Positions 21,463-23,654 of a DNA stretch of 23,654 bases are shown piece by piece. Below the pieces are notes generated by a model. The model did not search any database. It saw only the letters and a list, made by a program, of their open reading frames with translations, and was not told the DNA's origin. This DNA comes from Bacteroidales bacterium UBA5429. GTDB taxonomy: Bacteria; Bacteroidota; Bacteroidia; Bacteroidales; WCHB1-69. Numbering within the stretch: the first letter of the stretch is position 1; each line of letters starts with the position of its first letter. The position numbers were made by a program, and so were the translations under genes. The DNA is taken from positions 1 through 23,654 of the forward strand of contig DIRT01000005.1 of assembly GCA_002427605.1 (NCBI GenBank), in the 5' to 3' direction.

Positions 21463-23517
21463 TTACCAAATCTGAGCTCTCTTTTCAGGTGCCAACCAAA
21501 GTGGATCACCCTCTTTGACACCAAATGTTTCAATAAATGGAGTAACGTGAGGCAAACAGCCGTTCACTCTCCATTTTCCTAAGGAGTGAGGATCCTCTTT
21601 AGTTCTTCTGATGATCTCCTCATCTCTGATATTACCTGCCCAGACCATAGCGTAAGCAATAAAGAAGCGCTCCTCAGCACTAAATCCATCCATCTCTTGT
21701 TGGATATTGCCCTCTTTTATAGCTCTTTGTAAAGCTGTAAAGGAGATATTCACCCCTCCATTATCTGCAATGTTTTCGCCCAAAGTGAACACACCATTGG
21801 CAAATAAGTTGGGAAGTACCTCGATCTGATTATAATAATCAATTAACACTTGAGCTCTTTCTGCAAAGTGAAGACTGTCGTTTGAGGTCCACCAATTGTT
21901 TAAGTTTCCGTCAATATCATAGTAGCGACCTGCATCATCAAATCCGTGAGTCATTTCATGTCCGATTACCACACCAATAGCCCCATAGTTAACAGCATCA
22001 TCAGCGTTGAGATCAAAGAAAGGAGGTTGTAAAATTCCGGCAGGGAAGCAGATTTCGTTAGTGCTGGGGTTGTAGTAAGCGTTGACAGTTTGTGGGGTCA
22101 TATACCAGCGCGTTGGATCGGTAGGTTTTCCGATTTTAGAGAGTTCGTAGTTATTCTCAAAAATTCTGGAACGAACAATGTTAGCATAATAGCTGTCATT
22201 TTTGATATCAAGAGCACTGTAATCTCTCCATTTATCAGGATAACCTATTTTCACAATCATACCATGCAATTTGGCAATCGCTTTTTGTTTGGTAACATCT
22301 TCCATCCAGGTGAGTTGATTAAAGCGCTCTTCCATGGCTATAGTTAGATTTTCAACTAATTTTTCCATTCTTGCTTTGGCTTCAGGTGGAAAATAACGCT
22401 CTACATACATTTGTCCAACAGCCTCTCCTAAAGCGCCATCTACAGTTTCAACTACTTTTTTCCAACGTGGCTTGTCAGACTCTTTTCCTGATAAAACTTT
22501 ACCGTAAAAATTGAAAGAATTTTCGTAAAATCCTTTACTTAAGTATGGTGCTGCATCATTGATAACATGCCAAGCCAGGTAAGCTTTGATTGTTTCAATA
22601 CTATTTTTTGCTAAAATGGGATTCAATCGGGTAAAATAGTCGAGTGTTCCCATATTGACTTCATTCAATTGATCCAATTTGAGTGCTTTGAGATAGGTTT
22701 TAACGTTGAATGAAGGAACCATTTTTTGCCATTCTTCAATGGTTTTTAAGTTGTAGGTTTGGTTTGGATCTCTCAATACTTCTTTATCCATAAATGCTTT
22801 TGCCATTTGAGTTTCAAAAGCCAACACTTTCTCAGCCATAGCTTTCTCTTTTCCTTCTGCTTTTACAATTTTAGGATAGCCTGAGAGTTGGAATAGGGTA
22901 GTCATAAAGTTAACGTACTCTTCTCTTATTTTTGCCATTGCAGGATCTGTATAGTATTCCTTTTCTCCGATTCCTAAACCGGTTTGCCAGATCCAGGCGA
23001 TATTCATTTTGCTATTTTTAGGATCTGCTTCTCCAAAAAGAGCGAAAAGAGGGGCACTGCCTTCCAAATGGATCTCTCCTAGCAGTTGAGGTAATTCTTC
23101 CAAAGATTTTAGGTTGGCTATTTTTTGAAGTTCATTTTGAATAGGCTCAGCTCCCTGTTGTTCAATTTTTGTTGTATCCATACCCATATTGTACAGGTCG
23201 CCAATTTTTTGCTTGATTGTTCCTGCTTTATGCTGCTCTGCTGCAATCTGCGTAATTAACTCTTTGAGCTGAATTTTATTATTTTCTGCAAGTTGGTCAA
23301 ATGTTCCGAAACGAGAATACTCTGCCGTTAACGGATTTTTATCCATCCAGCCTCCGGTGGCATAGCGATAAAAATCGGCTGCCGGAGAAACAGTAGTATC
23401 CAGATTTTCTATGTTAATTCCGGATGTCAATTCCCTTTGATTCTCTTTTGCTTTCTCTTTACATGACGCAAATAAGATTATTGTTCCCATTACGATTGAT
23501 ACAATTTTAATTTTCAT
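21463..23517 (-). CDS. M13-family zinc endopeptidase lipoprotein (PepO/neprilysin-like)
   Basis: Predicted metallo-endopeptidase cutting small peptides outside the cytoplasmic membrane. The 684 residues begin with a lipoprotein signal (hydrophobic 4-17, FASC, Cys19, followed by KEK). The M13 N-terminal helical domain covers about 35-420 and includes DFYRYATGGW (residues ~48-57). The catalytic domain has the zinc motif HEMTH (H520, E521, H524), preceded by GAIGVVIG and followed by GFDDAGR. The third ligand is Glu581 in GENIADNGG, and the C-terminal VNGCLPHVTPF and WLAPEKRAQIW motifs are intact. All catalytic residues are present. Likely partner in peptide use with the DPP IV at 3918, though they are far apart. 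Confidence 0.94.
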   Translation of the reverse strand: MKIKIVSIVMGTIILFASCKEKAKENQRELTSGINIENLDTTVSPAADFYRYATGGWMDKNPLTAEYSRFGTFDQLAENNKIQLKELITQIAAEQHKAGTIKQKIGDLYNMGMDTTKIEQQGAEPIQNELQKIANLKSLEELPQLLGEIHLEGSAPLFALFGEADPKNSKMNIAWIWQTGLGIGEKEYYTDPAMAKIREEYVNFMTTLFQLSGYPKIVKAEGKEKAMAEKVLAFETQMAKAFMDKEVLRDPNQTYNLKTIEEWQKMVPSFNVKTYLKALKLDQLNEVNMGTLDYFTRLNPILAKNSIETIKAYLAWHVINDAAPYLSKGFYENSFNFYGKVLSGKESDKPRWKKVVETVDGALGEAVGQMYVERYFPPEAKARMEKLVENLTIAMEERFNQLTWMEDVTKQKAIAKLHGMIVKIGYPDKWRDYSALDIKNDSYYANIVRSRIFENNYELSKIGKPTDPTRWYMTPQTVNAYYNPSTNEICFPAGILQPPFFDLNADDAVNYGAIGVVIGHEMTHGFDDAGRYYDIDGNLNNWWTSNDSLHFAERAQVLIDYYNQIEVLPNLFANGVFTLGENIADNGGVNISFTALQRAIKEGNIQQEMDGFSAEERFFIAYAMVWAGNIRDEEIIRRTKEDPHSLGKWRVNGCLPHVTPFIETFGVKEGDPLWLAPEKRAQIW

Positions 23518-23578
23518 TATTTTAATAGTTTGATTATTAGTATGTTATTTTTTGATTTTTGAATTCTGATATAACCTA

Positions 23579-23611
23579 CAAAGTTAAATATTTTTTTTCA
23601 TATGGAACCAA
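23579..23611 (-). promoter_or_regulatory. Promoter of the M13 peptidase-arcC unit
   Basis: On the minus strand TTG (23611-23609), a 22-base spacer and TAACTTTG (23586-23579) fit the Bacteroidota promoter, about 60 bases before the ATG at 23517. Confidence 0.5.
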
Positions 23612-23654
23612 CCAGCTTTTATTTATTTTTTTTATAGATTCAACAGGCAAAGTT

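Overview
The window reads as a chromosomal segment of a Bacteroidota member, probably order Bacteroidales. The evidence is the gene content (an S9B dipeptidyl peptidase, M13 endopeptidase and thioredoxin-fold protein, all exported; a DUF4476 protein; a PorT-like outer-membrane barrel; a TGS/uridine-kinase-type nucleoside kinase). Most start codons also lack Shine-Dalgarno sequences, and many genes are preceded by a TAnnTTTG box, the -7 element of the Bacteroidota housekeeping sigma factor. Base composition is A+T rich. I see no rRNA, tRNA or CRISPR array.

Layout. 1-283: non-coding flank with a 30-bp GC-centred palindrome and a compound 7-bp tandem array. 284-3800 (minus): uvrC, then a nucleoside kinase. 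3918-6104 (plus): dipeptidyl peptidase IV. 6200-7690: a markedly A+T-rich accessory patch with a three-gene minus-strand cassette (glycine-rich lipoprotein; a 70-codon membrane gene interrupted by an in-frame TGA; a three-helix membrane protein), flanked by an imperfect direct repeat. 7828-8969: gmk and nadD, overlapping by 4 bp, preceded by a perfect 32-bp palindrome. 9064-9798: outer-membrane barrel protein. 10071-15643: thirteen ribosomal-protein genes rplV-rpsC-rplP-rpmC-rpsQ-rplN-rplX-rplE-rpsN-rpsH-rplF-rplR-rpsE, with their own promoter and a clear terminator. 15863-16369: exported thioredoxin-fold protein. 16383-17243 (minus): rfbA. 17391-19441 (plus): glnS and a small repeat protein. 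19446-20330 (minus): DUF4476 protein with a glycine-rich minisatellite. 20473-23517 (minus): an M13 peptidase lipoprotein and carbamate kinase.

How the genes fit together. Most genes are housekeeping: translation, nucleotide and NAD synthesis, DNA repair, sugar activation, and envelope proteolysis/redox. Three things stand out. First, the ribosomal cluster is cut at both ends relative to the usual S10-spc order: nothing upstream of rplV and nothing after rpsE. Second, the accessory cassette at 6200-7690 looks like a small inserted module of unknown function, and its glycine-zipper lipoprotein is the best candidate here for an undescribed system. Third, a short intergenic motif (poly-A running into poly-G, then AGGA) recurs at three or four sites, one inside the presumed 5' leader of the DUF4476 gene.

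All functional calls come from reading the sequence and known family motifs; no database search was run.
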